From NCBI RefSeq assembly GCF_013390595.1, contig NZ_JACAWV010000008.1, forward strand, positions 620,001 to 684,000: a DNA stretch of 64,000 nt, given 5' to 3'. The notes under the pieces are model-generated. The model made no database searches. It was not told the DNA's origin and worked only from the letters and a program-made list of their open reading frames with translations. This document shows positions 16,757 to 27,522 of this stretch, one piece after another (within the stretch, counting starts at the first letter, position 1; each line of letters begins with the position of its first letter). The position numbers and the translations under genes were made by a program. The stretch is from Rhizobium sp. RM. GTDB lineage: Bacteria; Pseudomonadota; Alphaproteobacteria; Rhizobiales; Rhizobiaceae.

Positions 16757-18910
16757 ATGCCCGATCTTCTGCTAGAACTCCGCTCCGAGGAAATCCCGGC
16801 CCGCATGCAGCGCAAAGCTGCCGGCGATCTGAAGAAACTCGTCACCGATGCGCTGGTGGAAGCGGGTCTGACCTATGAGGGTGCGCGTGAATACTGGACG
16901 CCGCGCCGTCTGACGCTGGATATTCGTGGCCTGAACGCCCGCTCTGCCGATGTGCGCGAGGAGAAAAAGGGGCCGCGAACCGACGCCAACGAAAAGGCGA
17001 TCGAGGGCTTTTTACGTGGTGCGGGTCTCAGCGACATTTCGCAGGCGCAGGTCGTTTCTGATCCGAAGAAGGGCGATTTTTACATCGCGATCATCAATAA
17101 ACCGGGTCGGCCTGCCGAAGATATCATCGCCGAGGTGATGCCAGGTATCATCCGTTCATTCCCCTGGCCGAAGTCGATGCGCTCCGGATCGGCTTCCATG
17201 CCGAAAGGCTCCAGCTACGGCGGAGTCGAGGGCAAAGGATCGGAAAGCCTGCGCTGGGTTCGCCCGCTGCAGTCCATCGTCTGCATGTTCGGCCCCGAAC
17301 ATGACGAGACGCAGGTTATCCCGTTTGCGATCGACGGCATTGTCGCCGGCAACGTGACCTATGGTCATCGCTTCCATGCGCCTGGCCCAATCACCGTGCG
17401 CCGCTTCGAGGATTATGTTGCAAGCCTCGAAAAGGCCAAGGTCGTTCTGGACGCGGAACGCCGCAAGGATATCATTCTGCACGACGCCAAGGATCTGGCT
17501 TTCGCCAATGGCCTGGAACTGGTGGAAGACGAGGGCCTGCTGGAAGAGGTCTCTGGTCTCGTTGAATGGCCGCAGGTGCTGATCGGCACCTTCGAGGAAG
17601 ATTACCTGCAGATCCCGGCAGAAATTATCCGCCTGACGATCAAGACCAACCAGAAGTGTTTCGTAACCCGTCCGCAGGGTGCGACCGAAGGGCTCTCCAA
17701 CCGTTTCATTCTGGTGTCGAACATTGAAGCCATCGATGGCGGCAAGGAAATCATCCACGGCAATGGCAAGGTCGTGCGCGCCCGTCTTTCAGACGCCAAG
17801 CATTTCTGGACCCGCGACCAAGGTGACCTGCCGGACCTCGATACGCTCAAGGATTCCGCTGCCAAGTTCGGTCTCGATCTCAAGAAGCCGCTCGATCAGC
17901 GTATGGCCAAACTCGACGCGCTCAACGTTACTTTTCATGCCAAGCTCGGTTCGCAGGGGGAACGCGTTGCGCGTATTCGCGGTCTGGCCAAGCAGCTTGC
18001 GCAGATCGTTGGTGCCGATGCCGCGCTCGTGGACCGTGCTGTCGTTCTTGCAAAAGCAGATCTGCGCACGGAGGCTGTCGGTGAGTTCCCTGAACTTCAG
18101 GGCTTGATGGGCCGAAAATACGCAACCCTGCAGGGTGAGGACGAGAGCGTCGCCACGGCAATTGAAGATCACTACAAGCCGCAGGGTCCGTCGGACCGGG
18201 TACCGCAGGATAAGGTGGCGATCGCAGTCGCTCTGGCAGACAAGCTGGACACGCTGGTCGGCTTCTGGGCAATCGATGAGAAGCCGACGGGTTCGAAGGA
18301 CCCCTATGCACTTCGTCGTGCCGCCTTGGGCGTCGTGCGCATCATCTTGGAGCGCAACGTCAGGCTGCCGCTGTTGAGCGTCGTCAAGGATGCGGATCTT
18401 CTGACGTTCTTCCATGATCGTCTGAAAGTCTACCTCCGTGATCTCGGCGCACGTTACGACCTGATCGAAGCGGTGCTGACGCCGGAGTCCGATGATCTGC
18501 TGATGGTTGCCCGCCGTGTCGAGGCGCTGACGGCTTTCATTACCGGCGAGGATGGCAAGAACCTGTTGGCAGGCACCAAGCGCGCCACGCAGCTTCTCGC
18601 CGCCGAGGAGAAGAAAGGCACCGTGGTTGCCGATGGCGTGGCGGAAGAGCTTCTGAAGCTCGATGCCGAAAAGGCGCTTTACGCGGCGATAAAGTCTGCG
18701 TCCGCCGATGCCGCCAAGGCAGTTGCGGGTGAAGACTTCCGCTCGGCCATGCAGGCCCTTTCGACGCTACGCGCTCCCGTTGACAAGTTCTTCGAAGATG
18801 TTCTGGTCAACGATGAAGATGCGGCCATCCGTGCCAACCGTCTGGCGTTGCTCAAGGCCATCCGCGAAGCCACCGGCACGGTTGCCGACTTCTCCAAGAT
18901 CACGGGTTAA
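16757..18910 (+). CDS. glyS: Glycyl-tRNA synthetase beta subunit (717 aa)
   Basis: Beta subunit of the alpha2beta2 GlyRS, needed for tRNA recognition. The family start [14 protein letters not shown], the [21 protein letters not shown] segment and the C-terminal anticodon-binding region ([21 protein letters not shown]) are all present. ATG 16757 is chosen because it begins the conserved [12 protein letters not shown]. The ribosome-binding site GAGG (16744-16747), 9 bases before it, belongs to the repeat module that ends the DUF559 gene. The partner glyQ lies 4.5 kb upstream. Confidence 0.95.
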   Translation: MPDLLLELRSEEIPARMQRKAAGDLKKLVTDALVEAGLTYEGAREYWTPRRLTLDIRGLNARSADVREEKKGPRTDANEKAIEGFLRGAGLSDISQAQVVSDPKKGDFYIAIINKPGRPAEDIIAEVMPGIIRSFPWPKSMRSGSASMPKGSSYGGVEGKGSESLRWVRPLQSIVCMFGPEHDETQVIPFAIDGIVAGNVTYGHRFHAPGPITVRRFEDYVASLEKAKVVLDAERRKDIILHDAKDLAFANGLELVEDEGLLEEVSGLVEWPQVLIGTFEEDYLQIPAEIIRLTIKTNQKCFVTRPQGATEGLSNRFILVSNIEAIDGGKEIIHGNGKVVRARLSDAKHFWTRDQGDLPDLDTLKDSAAKFGLDLKKPLDQRMAKLDALNVTFHAKLGSQGERVARIRGLAKQLAQIVGADAALVDRAVVLAKADLRTEAVGEFPELQGLMGRKYATLQGEDESVATAIEDHYKPQGPSDRVPQDKVAIAVALADKLDTLVGFWAIDEKPTGSKDPYALRRAALGVVRIILERNVRLPLLSVVKDADLLTFFHDRLKVYLRDLGARYDLIEAVLTPESDDLLMVARRVEALTAFITGEDGKNLLAGTKRATQLLAAEEKKGTVVADGVAEELLKLDAEKALYAAIKSASADAAKAVAGEDFRSAMQALSTLRAPVDKFFEDVLVNDEDAAIRANRLALLKAIREATGTVADFSKITG

Positions 18911-18924
18911 GGCAGAACGCGCTG

Positions 18925-19410
18925 ATGGTGGGAAAAATCCTCATCAGCGCCTGCCTGCTCGGCCATGCCGTACGTTATGACGGCAAGGGAAAGCCCCTTT
19001 CTCATCCCGCGATCGAGCGATGGAAAGACGAGGGCAGGCTGGTAACAATCTGCCCGGAAATGGCAGGAGGCATGCCAGTACCAAGACCACCCGCTGAAAT
19101 CGAAAACGGCGCGTCCGGCCTTGATGTGCTGGAGGGCCGTGCCCGTGTGCTGGAAGTTACCGGCGGAGATGTGACCGACGCATTTATCGCCGGTGCCAGA
19201 AAGGCGCTGGCATTTGCACAGCAGAACGATTGTACGCATGCGCTGCTGATAGATGGCAGCCCATCCTGCGGCTCGCTGGCCATCTATGACGGTTCGTTTT
19301 CAGGCCGCAAACACGTTGGTAACGGCGTAACCGCAGCGCTTTTGCAAAAATCTGGCATCGCCGTTTTTTCCCATGTCGACGTCGACACGCTGGAGGCTCT
19401 GACAAAATAA
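18925..19410 (+). CDS. DUF523 family protein (161 aa)
   Basis: Matches the DUF523 (YbbK-like) family: ILISACLLGHAVRYDGKGK at the start, TICPEMAGGMPVPRPPAEI in the middle and the LLIDGSPSCGSLAIYDGSF segment. Conserved Cys residues in SACLLG, ICPE and PSCG suggest a metal or Fe-S site, but the function is not established. It begins 14 bases after glyS and ends at a strong terminator shared with the convergent chemoreceptor gene. Confidence 0.9.
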   Translation: MVGKILISACLLGHAVRYDGKGKPLSHPAIERWKDEGRLVTICPEMAGGMPVPRPPAEIENGASGLDVLEGRARVLEVTGGDVTDAFIAGARKALAFAQQNDCTHALLIDGSPSCGSLAIYDGSFSGRKHVGNGVTAALLQKSGIAVFSHVDVDTLEALTK

Positions 19411-19436
19411 AAACGCCGGGAAAGACCCCGGCGTTT
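19411..19436. terminator. Bidirectional terminator
   Basis: AAACGCCGGG (19411-19420) pairs with CCCGGCGTTT (19427-19436). It has A residues on the left and T residues on the right, so it can serve both the DUF523 gene and the convergent chemoreceptor gene. Confidence 0.88.
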
Positions 19437-19460
19437 CTGTTTGTCATTACGTCGCTTGTG

Positions 19461-21293
19461 TCAGCTTGCCATGCGCATCTGCTGCGCCATGCCATAGAGC
19501 TGGTTGCCCGACGCGCCGGACGAGACGCGGAAGCTGCGGATCAGGTTCAGCAGTTCTTCAGTGTCGACAGCCAACGCTTCCGCCGACGCTGTGGTTTCTT
19601 CCGCCATTGCCGCATTGTGCTGGGTGGCAACGTCGAGCTGGTTGAGCGACGAGGAGATGGAGCGCAGTGTCGTATCCTGCTCTGCCGCGGAGTGGGCGAT
19701 CTTGCTGACAATATCGTTTGCCGAGCGGATCTGGTCCGAAATTCGCTTCAGCGCATCGCCGGCCTCGCCGACGAGGCGAACGCCGTTTTCAACCTGGCCG
19801 GACGAGCGGGCGATCTGATCCTTGATCTCCTTTGCGGCCGCCGCCGACTTCTGCGCCAGTTCACGCACTTCCTGTGCAACGACAGCAAAGCCTTTGCCAG
19901 CTTCGCCGGCACGGGCCGCCTCCACGCCAGCATTCAAGGCCAGAAGGTTGGTCTGGAAGGCGATGTCATCGATCACGCCGATGATCTTGGAGATTTCCGA
20001 TGAGGATTGTTCGATGCCGCTCATGGCACTGATGGCTTCTGCCACCACGCGGTCGCTGCGGATCGCTTCGGAGCTGACGGAGGTGACGCGCTGGGCTGCA
20101 TCGGCTGCACCTTCAGCGGTCTGGCGCACGGCAACCGTCAATTCGTCGAGTGCAGCCGACGTTTCCTCAAGATTGGCTGCCTGACGTTCGGTGCGTTGAG
20201 ACAGCTCGTTGGAAGCTTTGCGGATTTCTTCCTTGGAACCACCAATGTCGATGCTCTTGGCGTTCACCTTGGCCATGGCGGCGTCGAGATGTGTCAAAGC
20301 CTCGTTGAAATTGTCGCGCAGCGCCGCATAGCGGCTGCCGAGGTCGCGACAGCGCACGGTCAGATCGCCGGATGCCAGCTTCTCCAGTGCTTCGCCGATG
20401 GTGGAAACAACCCGGGCCTGAAGTTCGGCTTCGTCGCGTTGCATGTCGAGATTGGTCTGTCGTTCGCTGTCGAGTTGCTGTTGCTGCTCTTCCTGGCGGC
20501 GCTGCATGGCATGCCGCTCGCGAACCTTTTCCTGAAGCGAGGCGGTGGCCTTTGCCATCATGCCCACTTCATTTGTCAGGCCCGTATGCGGAATGGTCAT
20601 CGAGACATTTTCATTGGCAACTTCGCCAAGCGCACGGTGAATATCGCCGAGCGGCTTGGAGATGCCACGGATGACATAGAACGCTGCGGCCAGTGCCAGA
20701 GCGAAGATTACCGCACCGATGGAGAGGGCCTTGAGAACTTCTGTGCGAACCTGCGCGGTCAGATCGTCGATGTAAACACCGGTGACGACAACGACCTGCC
20801 AGGGTTCGAAGGCCAGCGCGTAGGAGCTTTTTGCAAAGTCGTCGCCTTCCATGCCGGGCTTTGGACCGTAGAAATCGGTCTGCCCACCGCCATTGCGGCC
20901 AAGACGCACGAGTTCGTCGCGGTAGGCGTAGCCGTTGCTGTCCGGTTTACCCTTATAGCTCTCACCGACGCGCTTGGCGTCGGGGTGGAACTTCATGGTC
21001 ACATCATAGTCGTAACCGAAGAAGTAGCCATCCGGTGTGAATTTCATCGCGCTGACGGTGGCGAAGGCCTGTTTCATCGCGTCGTCGCGCGTCAGCGTAC
21101 CGGCTTTTTCCTTGTCCTGGAAAGACTGAAGGACGGAAATGGCTGACTGAACCTGCGTGCGCAACATGCCGTAACGCTCGTTATAGATCGCGTCGGTGGC
21201 TGACTTGAGCTGGTAGTAGGTCGCTACGGTAAAGGCAGCCATCAAGGCTACTACCAGAACGATGAGTTGCCGGGAAATCGAGAGGTTTTTCAT
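19461..21293 (-). CDS. Methyl-accepting chemotaxis protein with Cache domain (610 aa)
   Basis: Transmembrane chemoreceptor. The first membrane helix (LIVLVVALMAAFTVATY) begins near residue 10. A single-Cache-type periplasmic domain follows, with the signature DGYFFGYDYDVTMKFHPDAK. The second helix (AVIFALALAAAFYVI) leads to a HAMP segment and the cytoplasmic coiled coil, whose hairpin tip is [20 protein letters not shown]. The C-terminus (YGMAQQMRMAS) lacks the xWxxF CheR-docking pentapeptide found on the other chemoreceptor in this window. The ligand is unknown. Confidence 0.94.
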   Translation of the reverse strand: MKNLSISRQLIVLVVALMAAFTVATYYQLKSATDAIYNERYGMLRTQVQSAISVLQSFQDKEKAGTLTRDDAMKQAFATVSAMKFTPDGYFFGYDYDVTMKFHPDAKRVGESYKGKPDSNGYAYRDELVRLGRNGGGQTDFYGPKPGMEGDDFAKSSYALAFEPWQVVVVTGVYIDDLTAQVRTEVLKALSIGAVIFALALAAAFYVIRGISKPLGDIHRALGEVANENVSMTIPHTGLTNEVGMMAKATASLQEKVRERHAMQRRQEEQQQQLDSERQTNLDMQRDEAELQARVVSTIGEALEKLASGDLTVRCRDLGSRYAALRDNFNEALTHLDAAMAKVNAKSIDIGGSKEEIRKASNELSQRTERQAANLEETSAALDELTVAVRQTAEGAADAAQRVTSVSSEAIRSDRVVAEAISAMSGIEQSSSEISKIIGVIDDIAFQTNLLALNAGVEAARAGEAGKGFAVVAQEVRELAQKSAAAAKEIKDQIARSSGQVENGVRLVGEAGDALKRISDQIRSANDIVSKIAHSAAEQDTTLRSISSSLNQLDVATQHNAAMAEETTASAEALAVDTEELLNLIRSFRVSSGASGNQLYGMAQQMRMAS

Positions 21294-21621
21294 GGGCGCT
21301 CACAAGCGTTAGCGACGTCGCAGCCTGACAGGCCGTACGCGGATGAAAATTCGGGAGAAGGAAATGGCGCGTGATGCGCTTGCTGAGCGGACTGAATGGC
21401 GGGAGCGTATTTCAGGCCTTCATGATGTGCTGCATCGCACAACGCTTCTACATAGCGGCCAGAAATTTGAATAAATATTTAATCATCACGTCATTCCACG
21501 CGCATTCGCGCAAAATGGGTGTGAGAAATAGAAAAATATACTATTTAATGCTACTCTCGGTAGTGCGGTTTAGGCGGAAGCAGTCTTGCGTTTTATCAAT
21601 GCCCGCCTTTTGTGAAATCAC
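21294..21621. other. Intergenic region upstream of the chemoreceptor
   Basis: About 330 bases between two minus-strand genes. The central part (roughly 21465-21550) is markedly A/T-rich (for example AATAAATATTTAATC) compared with its surroundings. It probably holds the chemoreceptor promoter. No gene, tRNA or clear repeat is visible. Confidence 0.4.
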
Positions 21622-22104
21622 TCACTCTGTGCGCAGTTTGAAATCCGAGAAATCTGTACCGCCTGAAGCGACACCCGCTTTGATGGCGCCGGTCGTTGCC
21701 GATGCATCAATGCCAACAGGTCCGGTGGCGGCGGTCTCTGGCGCGCTGGTGGCGGGCGCTGCACTCCCATGGCCTGCGATTGCAGTGCCAGCATCCTCCA
21801 GCGGCAGCCAGGCGGGATTTTTTGTTACGAATGTCACGGGTGCTCCGCCAAGCCATGCCTCGGTACGGATCATTTCCTTGTGGCCGTTAATTTCGCGCAT
21901 TTCAGTCTGCTGCGTTCCTGGCGCAATCGACGGGATGGCGTAGGTGTCAGGCCTGGTGCGCTCTTTCAACGGTGGGCAACTGACGCATTTCATGGGCGTG
22001 AAGCTGCCGTTGCTGACCTGCGCGCCATCGACATATTCGATGGACGATGCCATTGCCGACCCGCTGGTCAGCGCTATGATCGCTGTCACAAGAGCACGAT
22101 GCAT
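21622..22104 (-). CDS. HPE1-like secreted protein (160 aa)
   Basis: A cleavable signal peptide (ALVTAIIALTSGSAMASS) begins a small exported protein. The mature part carries a CVSCPP motif, then GTQQTEMREINGHKEMIRTE and WLGGAPVTFVTKNPAW. This pattern resembles the family annotated as plant virulence effector HPE1-like, widespread in Rhizobiaceae. I am moderately sure of that link. The second half is Ala/Gly/Thr-rich and probably disordered. It is preceded by purD in the same direction, with 127 bases between them. Confidence 0.65.
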   Translation of the reverse strand: MHRALVTAIIALTSGSAMASSIEYVDGAQVSNGSFTPMKCVSCPPLKERTRPDTYAIPSIAPGTQQTEMREINGHKEMIRTEAWLGGAPVTFVTKNPAWLPLEDAGTAIAGHGSAAPATSAPETAATGPVGIDASATTGAIKAGVASGGTDFSDFKLRTE

Positions 22105-22231
22105 GGAAAAGCCCCCGAAGTTCAGGCGGTCGAAGCCGCCATATGCCTTCCGAGACCTTATCGGAGTTTCGTTTCCATCCGGTCAGTAAACTTGGTAAAA
22201 ATTGAACGAATGGCCAAACGCGTGAAGCGGT

Positions 22232-23503
22232 TCAGGCTTTTTCGCGTGCTACGGCCTGCCAGCCAATATCGCGACGGCAAAAACCGTTGTCCCATTTCAC
22301 ATCGTCCACAAGCGCATAGGCGCGCGTCTGTGCTTCCGTCACGGTCTCGCCAAACGCAGTGGCGTTTAGAACGCGTCCACCAGTTGCAACCAGCTTGCCG
22401 TCTTTCAACGCCGTGCCGGCATGGAACACCTTGGCGTCGGCGCTTGCATCCGGAATATGCGCGATCGGCGTATTCTTGTCGTAGGAACCTGGATAGCCCT
22501 TCGATGCGAGAACGACAGTCAGCGCGGCGTCGTCTCGCCATTCTGCCGTCACCTGATCAAGCGTGCCCGTCGCTGTGGCGTACAGGATCGGCAACAGATC
22601 GCTTTTCAAGCGCATCATCAGCACCTGGCATTCGGGATCGCCGAAGCGCACGTTGTACTCGATCAGCTCCGGACCCTTTTGGGTAATCATCAGGCCCGCA
22701 AAGAAGACGCCGGAGAAAGGATGGCCGTCTTTTGCCATGCCCTTGATGGTTGGCTCGATGATCTCCTTCATGGTGCGCTCCACCATGGCAGGCGTCATCA
22801 CGGGGGCAGGGGAGTAAGCGCCCATGCCGCCGGTGTTGGGGCCGGTGTCGCCGTCACCGACACGTTTGTGATCCTGCGCGGTTGCAAGCGCGAGCGCCGT
22901 CTTGCCGTCGGAAAGGCAGAAGAAGCTTGCCTCTTCGCCGTCCAGGAAAGCTTCCACAACGACTTCCGCACCGGCGGAGCCGAAGGCGCCGTCAAAACAA
23001 TCGTCGATGGCGGCAAGAGCTTCCGCCTCGTTCATGGCAACAGTTACACCCTTGCCTGCTGCCAGGCCGTCAGCCTTGATGACGATGGGGGCTCCCTGTT
23101 CACGCACATAGGCCTTGGCCGGCTCTGCGGACTTGAAGCGCTGGTAAGCGCCGGTCGGGATGTCGTAGCGGGCGCAGAGGTCTTTGGTGAATCCCTTGGA
23201 GCCTTCCAGCTGGGCTGCAGCCTTTGAAGGGCCGAAGGTGGCAATTCCCGCTGCGCGCAGATCGTCCGCGAGGCCGGCGACGAGCGGTGCCTCGGGGCCA
23301 ACCACGACGAAATCCAGTGCCTTTTCTTTTGCGAAGGCGATGATGGCGGCGTGATCTTCGACATCAAGCGAAACAAGTGTCGCATGGTCGGCAATGCCAG
23401 GGTTGCCCGGCGCGGCGTAAAACTCTTCGAGCAGGGGAGATTGGGCGATTTTCCATGCAAGCGCATGTTCGCGTCCGCCAGAACCGATCAACAGAACTTT
23501 CAT
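22232..23503 (-). CDS. purD: Phosphoribosylamine-glycine ligase (423 aa)
   Basis: Second enzyme of purine synthesis; it joins glycine to phosphoribosylamine using ATP. The N-terminal [19 protein letters not shown], the ATP-grasp segments ([25 protein letters not shown]) and [15 protein letters not shown] are all present. ATG 23503 has AGGGG 8 bases upstream; an in-frame TTG at 23509 is not needed. The gene is divergent from tex. Confidence 0.96.
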   Translation of the reverse strand: MKVLLIGSGGREHALAWKIAQSPLLEEFYAAPGNPGIADHATLVSLDVEDHAAIIAFAKEKALDFVVVGPEAPLVAGLADDLRAAGIATFGPSKAAAQLEGSKGFTKDLCARYDIPTGAYQRFKSAEPAKAYVREQGAPIVIKADGLAAGKGVTVAMNEAEALAAIDDCFDGAFGSAGAEVVVEAFLDGEEASFFCLSDGKTALALATAQDHKRVGDGDTGPNTGGMGAYSPAPVMTPAMVERTMKEIIEPTIKGMAKDGHPFSGVFFAGLMITQKGPELIEYNVRFGDPECQVLMMRLKSDLLPILYATATGTLDQVTAEWRDDAALTVVLASKGYPGSYDKNTPIAHIPDASADAKVFHAGTALKDGKLVATGGRVLNATAFGETVTEAQTRAYALVDDVKWDNGFCRRDIGWQAVAREKA

Positions 23504-23675
23504 GGTCAATACCCCTGTAATCTCGTTTCTGCGGCGTTAAGGGCAGGGGCATCAAAGGTCAAGCGTAAAGCGGACGCGAATGCCTGCCTTTCCTGTGGAA
23601 TCGCCGTAATGGCATGTTGTCATGCCACAATCAGCCTCTATGTTCAGCCCGATTTCAAACAGTCCAGAGAAGAAC

Positions 23676-25988
23676 ATGTCCGCAGACAATGCCCGCCTTT
23701 CCACATTGATTGCCACCGAAATCAACGCTCGCGCCGAGCAGGTTAAGGCGGCGATAGGATTGCTGGACGAGGGAGCGACGGTTCCCTTCATCGCCCGTTA
23801 CCGCAAGGAGGTGACGGGTGGCCTGGATGACACGCAGCTTCGTGTCTTGGCGGAACGGCTCTCTTACCTGCGTGAACTCAATGCGCGCCGCAGCTCAATC
23901 GTTGAATCCATCAACGGTCAGGGCAAGATGACGGACGAGTTGATGGTGAAGATCATGCAGGCAGCCACCAAGGCTGAACTGGAAGACCTTTACCTTCCCT
24001 ACAAGCCGAAGCGCCGCACCCGTGCTGAAATTGCCCGCGAACGCGGTCTTGGCCCCTTGGCTGAGGCCATTTGGGACAACCGTGGGGCCGATCCGTCCAA
24101 GCTGGCGGAAAGCTATGTTCGGGGCGAGGTCGCCGATGTGAAGGCGGCACTCGAGGGAGCTCGCGATATCGTCGCTGAAGCGATGACGGAAAATGCCGAT
24201 CTGTTGAAACGCCTGCGCGACTATATGCGCCAGGGCGCCATGCTGCGCGCCAGGGTGGTCGATGGCAAACAGGCGGCTGGCGAGAAATTCTCCGATTACT
24301 TCGAGCATAATGAAAAATGGGCGACAGCTCCCGGCCATCGCGCGCTTGCCATGCTGCGCGGTTGGAACGAGGAAGTGCTGACCCTGACCATCGATGTCGA
24401 TGCGGATGATCCTTCACCGGTCAAGCCCGCGCAGCGCACCATTGCCAGCAGCTTCGATATTCGCAATGCAGGTCCGGCCGATGCCTGGCTGATGGAGGTG
24501 GCCGGCTGGACTTGGCGCGTGAAGCTTTCCATGTCGCTGTCGCTCGATCTGATGCGCGAGTTGCGTGAACGCGCAGAAGAAGAAGCAATCCATGTCTTCG
24601 CGCGCAACCTCAAGGATTTGTTGCTGGCTGCACCCGCCGGCTCGCGCGCAACAATGGGTCTCGATCCGGGCATTCGCACCGGCGTCAAGGTGGCGATCGT
24701 GGATGGTACCGGCAAATTGCTCGACACCACGACGGTTTACCCCTTTCCGCCGAAGAACGATATCCGTGGCACGCAGTCGGAGCTCGCAAGCCTTATCCGT
24801 AAACACGGCGTGGAACTGATTGCTATCGGCAATGGCACCGGTAGCCGTGAGACGGAAAAGCTGGTGGCGGATATGCTGGCGCAACTGACCGGGCCAAAGC
24901 CAACCAAGGTCATCGTGTCGGAGGCTGGAGCTTCGGTCTATTCGGCATCGGAACGCGCCGCGAACGAGTTCCCCAACCTCGATGTATCGTTGCGTGGTGC
25001 CGTCTCCATCGCACGTCGTCTGCAGGACCCATTGGCGGAACTCGTCAAGATCGAGCCCAAATCCATCGGTGTCGGCCAGTATCAGCATGATGTCGATCAG
25101 GGCAAGCTGTCCCGTTCGCTTGATGCGGTGGTAGAAGATGCCGTGAACGCCGTCGGCGTCGATCTTAACACCGCGTCTGCGCCTTTATTGTCGCGGGTGT
25201 CCGGTCTTGGTGCGTCGATTGCCGATGCTATTGTCCTGCACCGCGATCAGGTCGGGCCTTTCTCCAGCCGCAAGGAGCTTTTGAAGGTTCCGCGTCTCGG
25301 CCAGCGCACCTTCGAACAATGCGCGGGCTTCCTGCGTATCCCGAATGGCAAGGAGCCTCTGGATGCGTCGTCCGTTCACCCTGAAGCTTATGGTGTGGCC
25401 AAGAAGATTGTTGCGGCCTGCGGCCGCGACCTGCGCACGCTGATGGGGGACAGTGCCACCTTGAAGGCGCTCGATCCGAAGCAGTTCATCGACGAGCAAT
25501 TTGGTCTGCCGACGGTCAAGGACATCATTGCCGAACTGGAAAAGCCTGGCCGTGACCCGCGTCCAAGCTTCAAGACGGCAACCTTTGCTGAAGGCGTGGA
25601 CGAAATCACCGACCTCAAGCCGGGCATGTTGCTGGAAGGTACGGTCACGAACGTTGCCGCCTTTGGGGCCTTCGTCGATATCGGTGTGCACCAGGACGGG
25701 CTTGTCCACGTTTCGCAACTGGCCGATCGTTTCGTGAAGGACCCGCATGAGGTGGTTAAGGCGGGTGACGTGGTCAAGGTGCGAGTCGTTGAAGTGGATG
25801 TGAAGCGTAAGCGCATCGGCCTCACTATGCGCAAGGACGGTGGCGAGGCCGCCCCCCAGTCGATGCGTGAGAAGGGCAATGCGAACGCGATGCGCCATGC
25901 CAACGCCAAGCCACAGGGGCGCAACGAAGGGTCGCAATCCGGCGGCGCTTTGGCGGCTGCCCTGGCAGAGGCGATGAAGCGCCGATAA
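23676..25988 (+). CDS. tex: Tex family RNA-binding protein (770 aa)
   Basis: Transcription accessory protein Tex. Order of domains: N-terminal helical region ([20 protein letters not shown]), YqgF/RNase H-like domain ([19 protein letters not shown]), helix-hairpin-helix segments ([27 protein letters not shown] region) and a C-terminal S1 RNA-binding domain ([20 protein letters not shown]). The tail after about residue 720 is Gly/Asn/Gln-rich. ATG 23676 (MSADNARL) is preferred for its AGAGAAG site; an upstream in-frame start at 23622 lacks one. Confidence 0.95.
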   Translation: MSADNARLSTLIATEINARAEQVKAAIGLLDEGATVPFIARYRKEVTGGLDDTQLRVLAERLSYLRELNARRSSIVESINGQGKMTDELMVKIMQAATKAELEDLYLPYKPKRRTRAEIARERGLGPLAEAIWDNRGADPSKLAESYVRGEVADVKAALEGARDIVAEAMTENADLLKRLRDYMRQGAMLRARVVDGKQAAGEKFSDYFEHNEKWATAPGHRALAMLRGWNEEVLTLTIDVDADDPSPVKPAQRTIASSFDIRNAGPADAWLMEVAGWTWRVKLSMSLSLDLMRELRERAEEEAIHVFARNLKDLLLAAPAGSRATMGLDPGIRTGVKVAIVDGTGKLLDTTTVYPFPPKNDIRGTQSELASLIRKHGVELIAIGNGTGSRETEKLVADMLAQLTGPKPTKVIVSEAGASVYSASERAANEFPNLDVSLRGAVSIARRLQDPLAELVKIEPKSIGVGQYQHDVDQGKLSRSLDAVVEDAVNAVGVDLNTASAPLLSRVSGLGASIADAIVLHRDQVGPFSSRKELLKVPRLGQRTFEQCAGFLRIPNGKEPLDASSVHPEAYGVAKKIVAACGRDLRTLMGDSATLKALDPKQFIDEQFGLPTVKDIIAELEKPGRDPRPSFKTATFAEGVDEITDLKPGMLLEGTVTNVAAFGAFVDIGVHQDGLVHVSQLADRFVKDPHEVVKAGDVVKVRVVEVDVKRKRIGLTMRKDGGEAAPQSMREKGNANAMRHANAKPQGRNEGSQSGGALAAALAEAMKRR

Positions 25989-26015
25989 CTCAAGGTTGAA
26001 ATGTTGATGGAATGA

Positions 26016-26052
26016 AATGCCCTCGCCGTTTTCTGCGGCGGGGGCATTTTCT
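26016..26052 (+). terminator. Terminator after tex
   Basis: AATGCCCTCGCCG (26016-26028) pairs with CGGCGGGGGCATT (26036-26048) with one wobble pair, followed by TT and CTT. It lies 28 bases after the tex stop. Confidence 0.85.
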
Positions 26053-26157
26053 TATGAAATCGTTCAATTTTTTTGAAAAACAACTATCTTGAAAGTCTCG
26101 ATGAAAGGAATACGGTCAGGAAAAATTGATAAGCGAGACTTAGCAATTGGGGGTGTC

Positions 26158-27414
26158 ATGGCGTTGTCTCTGCATGCTCTGCTTGAAAAGATTATCAAGA
26201 TCGGCGATCTCCTCGTAACCTCGCCGACCGGAAGTTACAGCTACGGCGACGGTTCAGGACGAAAGGTGATCCTGAACTTCTCCGATGAGGCCGCAACCCA
26301 GGAGATTGCCGCCGATCCCGCCTTGAAACTCGCGGAAGTTTTCATGGAAGGGCGAATGACGGTCGCGCAAGGCGATATCTACGACTTCCTGGCACTGGTC
26401 AAAAGCAACACATTGAGCGAGGCGTTGTCCTTCGGCATGATCTGGCGCGGTGTTGCCCGCATCATCGCATCGCGTGTCAAGATGCACCTGCCGGTCAACC
26501 ACAACAGGAGCAATGTCTCCCATCACTACGACCTGTCGGCCAAGCTTTTCGATTTGTTTCTGGACGAGGACTGGCAATATTCCTGCGCCTATTTCAATCC
26601 GCCGGGGATCAGTCTTGAAGAGGCGCAGCGCGCCAAGAAGCGGCACATTGCAGCCAAGTTGATGACCGAACCCGGTCAGAAAGTGCTGGAGATCGGCTCC
26701 GGCTGGGGCGGCATGGCCATGTATATCGCCGAAAGCGCAGGTGCAGACGTCACCGGTATTACGCTCAGTGAAGAGCAATTGCGCGTGTCGCGCGACAGGG
26801 CGCAAAAGCGCGGTCTTGCAGACAAGGTCCGCTTCGAGTTGCAGGATTACCGTTATCTGCCGGCATCGAAGAAGTTTGATCGTATCGTTTCAGTGGGCAT
26901 GTTCGAACACGTCGGGCCGACCCATTATCGCGACTATTTCGAAAAGGTTGCGGAAGTGCTGGACGACGATGGCGTGATGGTGCTGCATTCCATCGGTCAG
27001 CCGTATCCGGGGCTGGCGACGAATCCCTTCATCGAGAAGTACATTTTCCCCGGCGGATATATTCCGTCGCTGGCTGAGGTGTTGCCGGCGATTGAAAAGG
27101 CGCGATTGCTGGTGAAAGATATCGAAATCCTGCCCATGCACTATGCCCATACACTCAGGCACTGGCGGGAACGTTTCGTCGCGCGCAGGGAGGAGGCAAT
27201 TTCTCTCTACGACGAACGCTTTTTCCGGATGTGGGAGTTTTATCTCGCTGGCTCGGAAATGGCTTTCAGCCATGAGAACTTTCACATTTTCCAGATCCAG
27301 CTTGCGAAGTCGCGCGATGCCGTGCCGCACAGCCGCGATTACATCCAGGCCAACGAAGCAAGGCTGCTCGAATTTGAAAAAAACCGACCGCCGCTGGAAA
27401 AGGTCACGTTCTGA
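26158..27414 (+). CDS. Cyclopropane-fatty-acyl-phospholipid synthase (418 aa)
   Basis: SAM-dependent enzyme that adds a methylene bridge to unsaturated acyl chains of membrane phospholipids. The C-terminal methyltransferase carries VLEIGSGWGGMAMYIAES as the SAM-binding loop, the CYFNPP-like segment SCAYFNPPGISLEEAQ, VGMFEHVGPTHY and YIFPGGYIPSL. ATG 26158 follows a GGGGGT site and gives the normal family length; the frame is open upstream to 26089. A short inverted repeat, TTCAA-N5-TTGAA (26063-26077), lies upstream in an A/T-rich stretch and may belong to the promoter. Confidence 0.94.
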   Translation: MALSLHALLEKIIKIGDLLVTSPTGSYSYGDGSGRKVILNFSDEAATQEIAADPALKLAEVFMEGRMTVAQGDIYDFLALVKSNTLSEALSFGMIWRGVARIIASRVKMHLPVNHNRSNVSHHYDLSAKLFDLFLDEDWQYSCAYFNPPGISLEEAQRAKKRHIAAKLMTEPGQKVLEIGSGWGGMAMYIAESAGADVTGITLSEEQLRVSRDRAQKRGLADKVRFELQDYRYLPASKKFDRIVSVGMFEHVGPTHYRDYFEKVAEVLDDDGVMVLHSIGQPYPGLATNPFIEKYIFPGGYIPSLAEVLPAIEKARLLVKDIEILPMHYAHTLRHWRERFVARREEAISLYDERFFRMWEFYLAGSEMAFSHENFHIFQIQLAKSRDAVPHSRDYIQANEARLLEFEKNRPPLEKVTF

Positions 27415-27522
27415 GAAGGCAAGGCACGAGGCGAGCTTTTTCGTGCTGGTTAATGGAATGGAAACAGAATCCCTCTAATTCTGCGGGTCTCCTGTCTGTA
27501 TTGCGTTTCTGGGGACCTTTCC

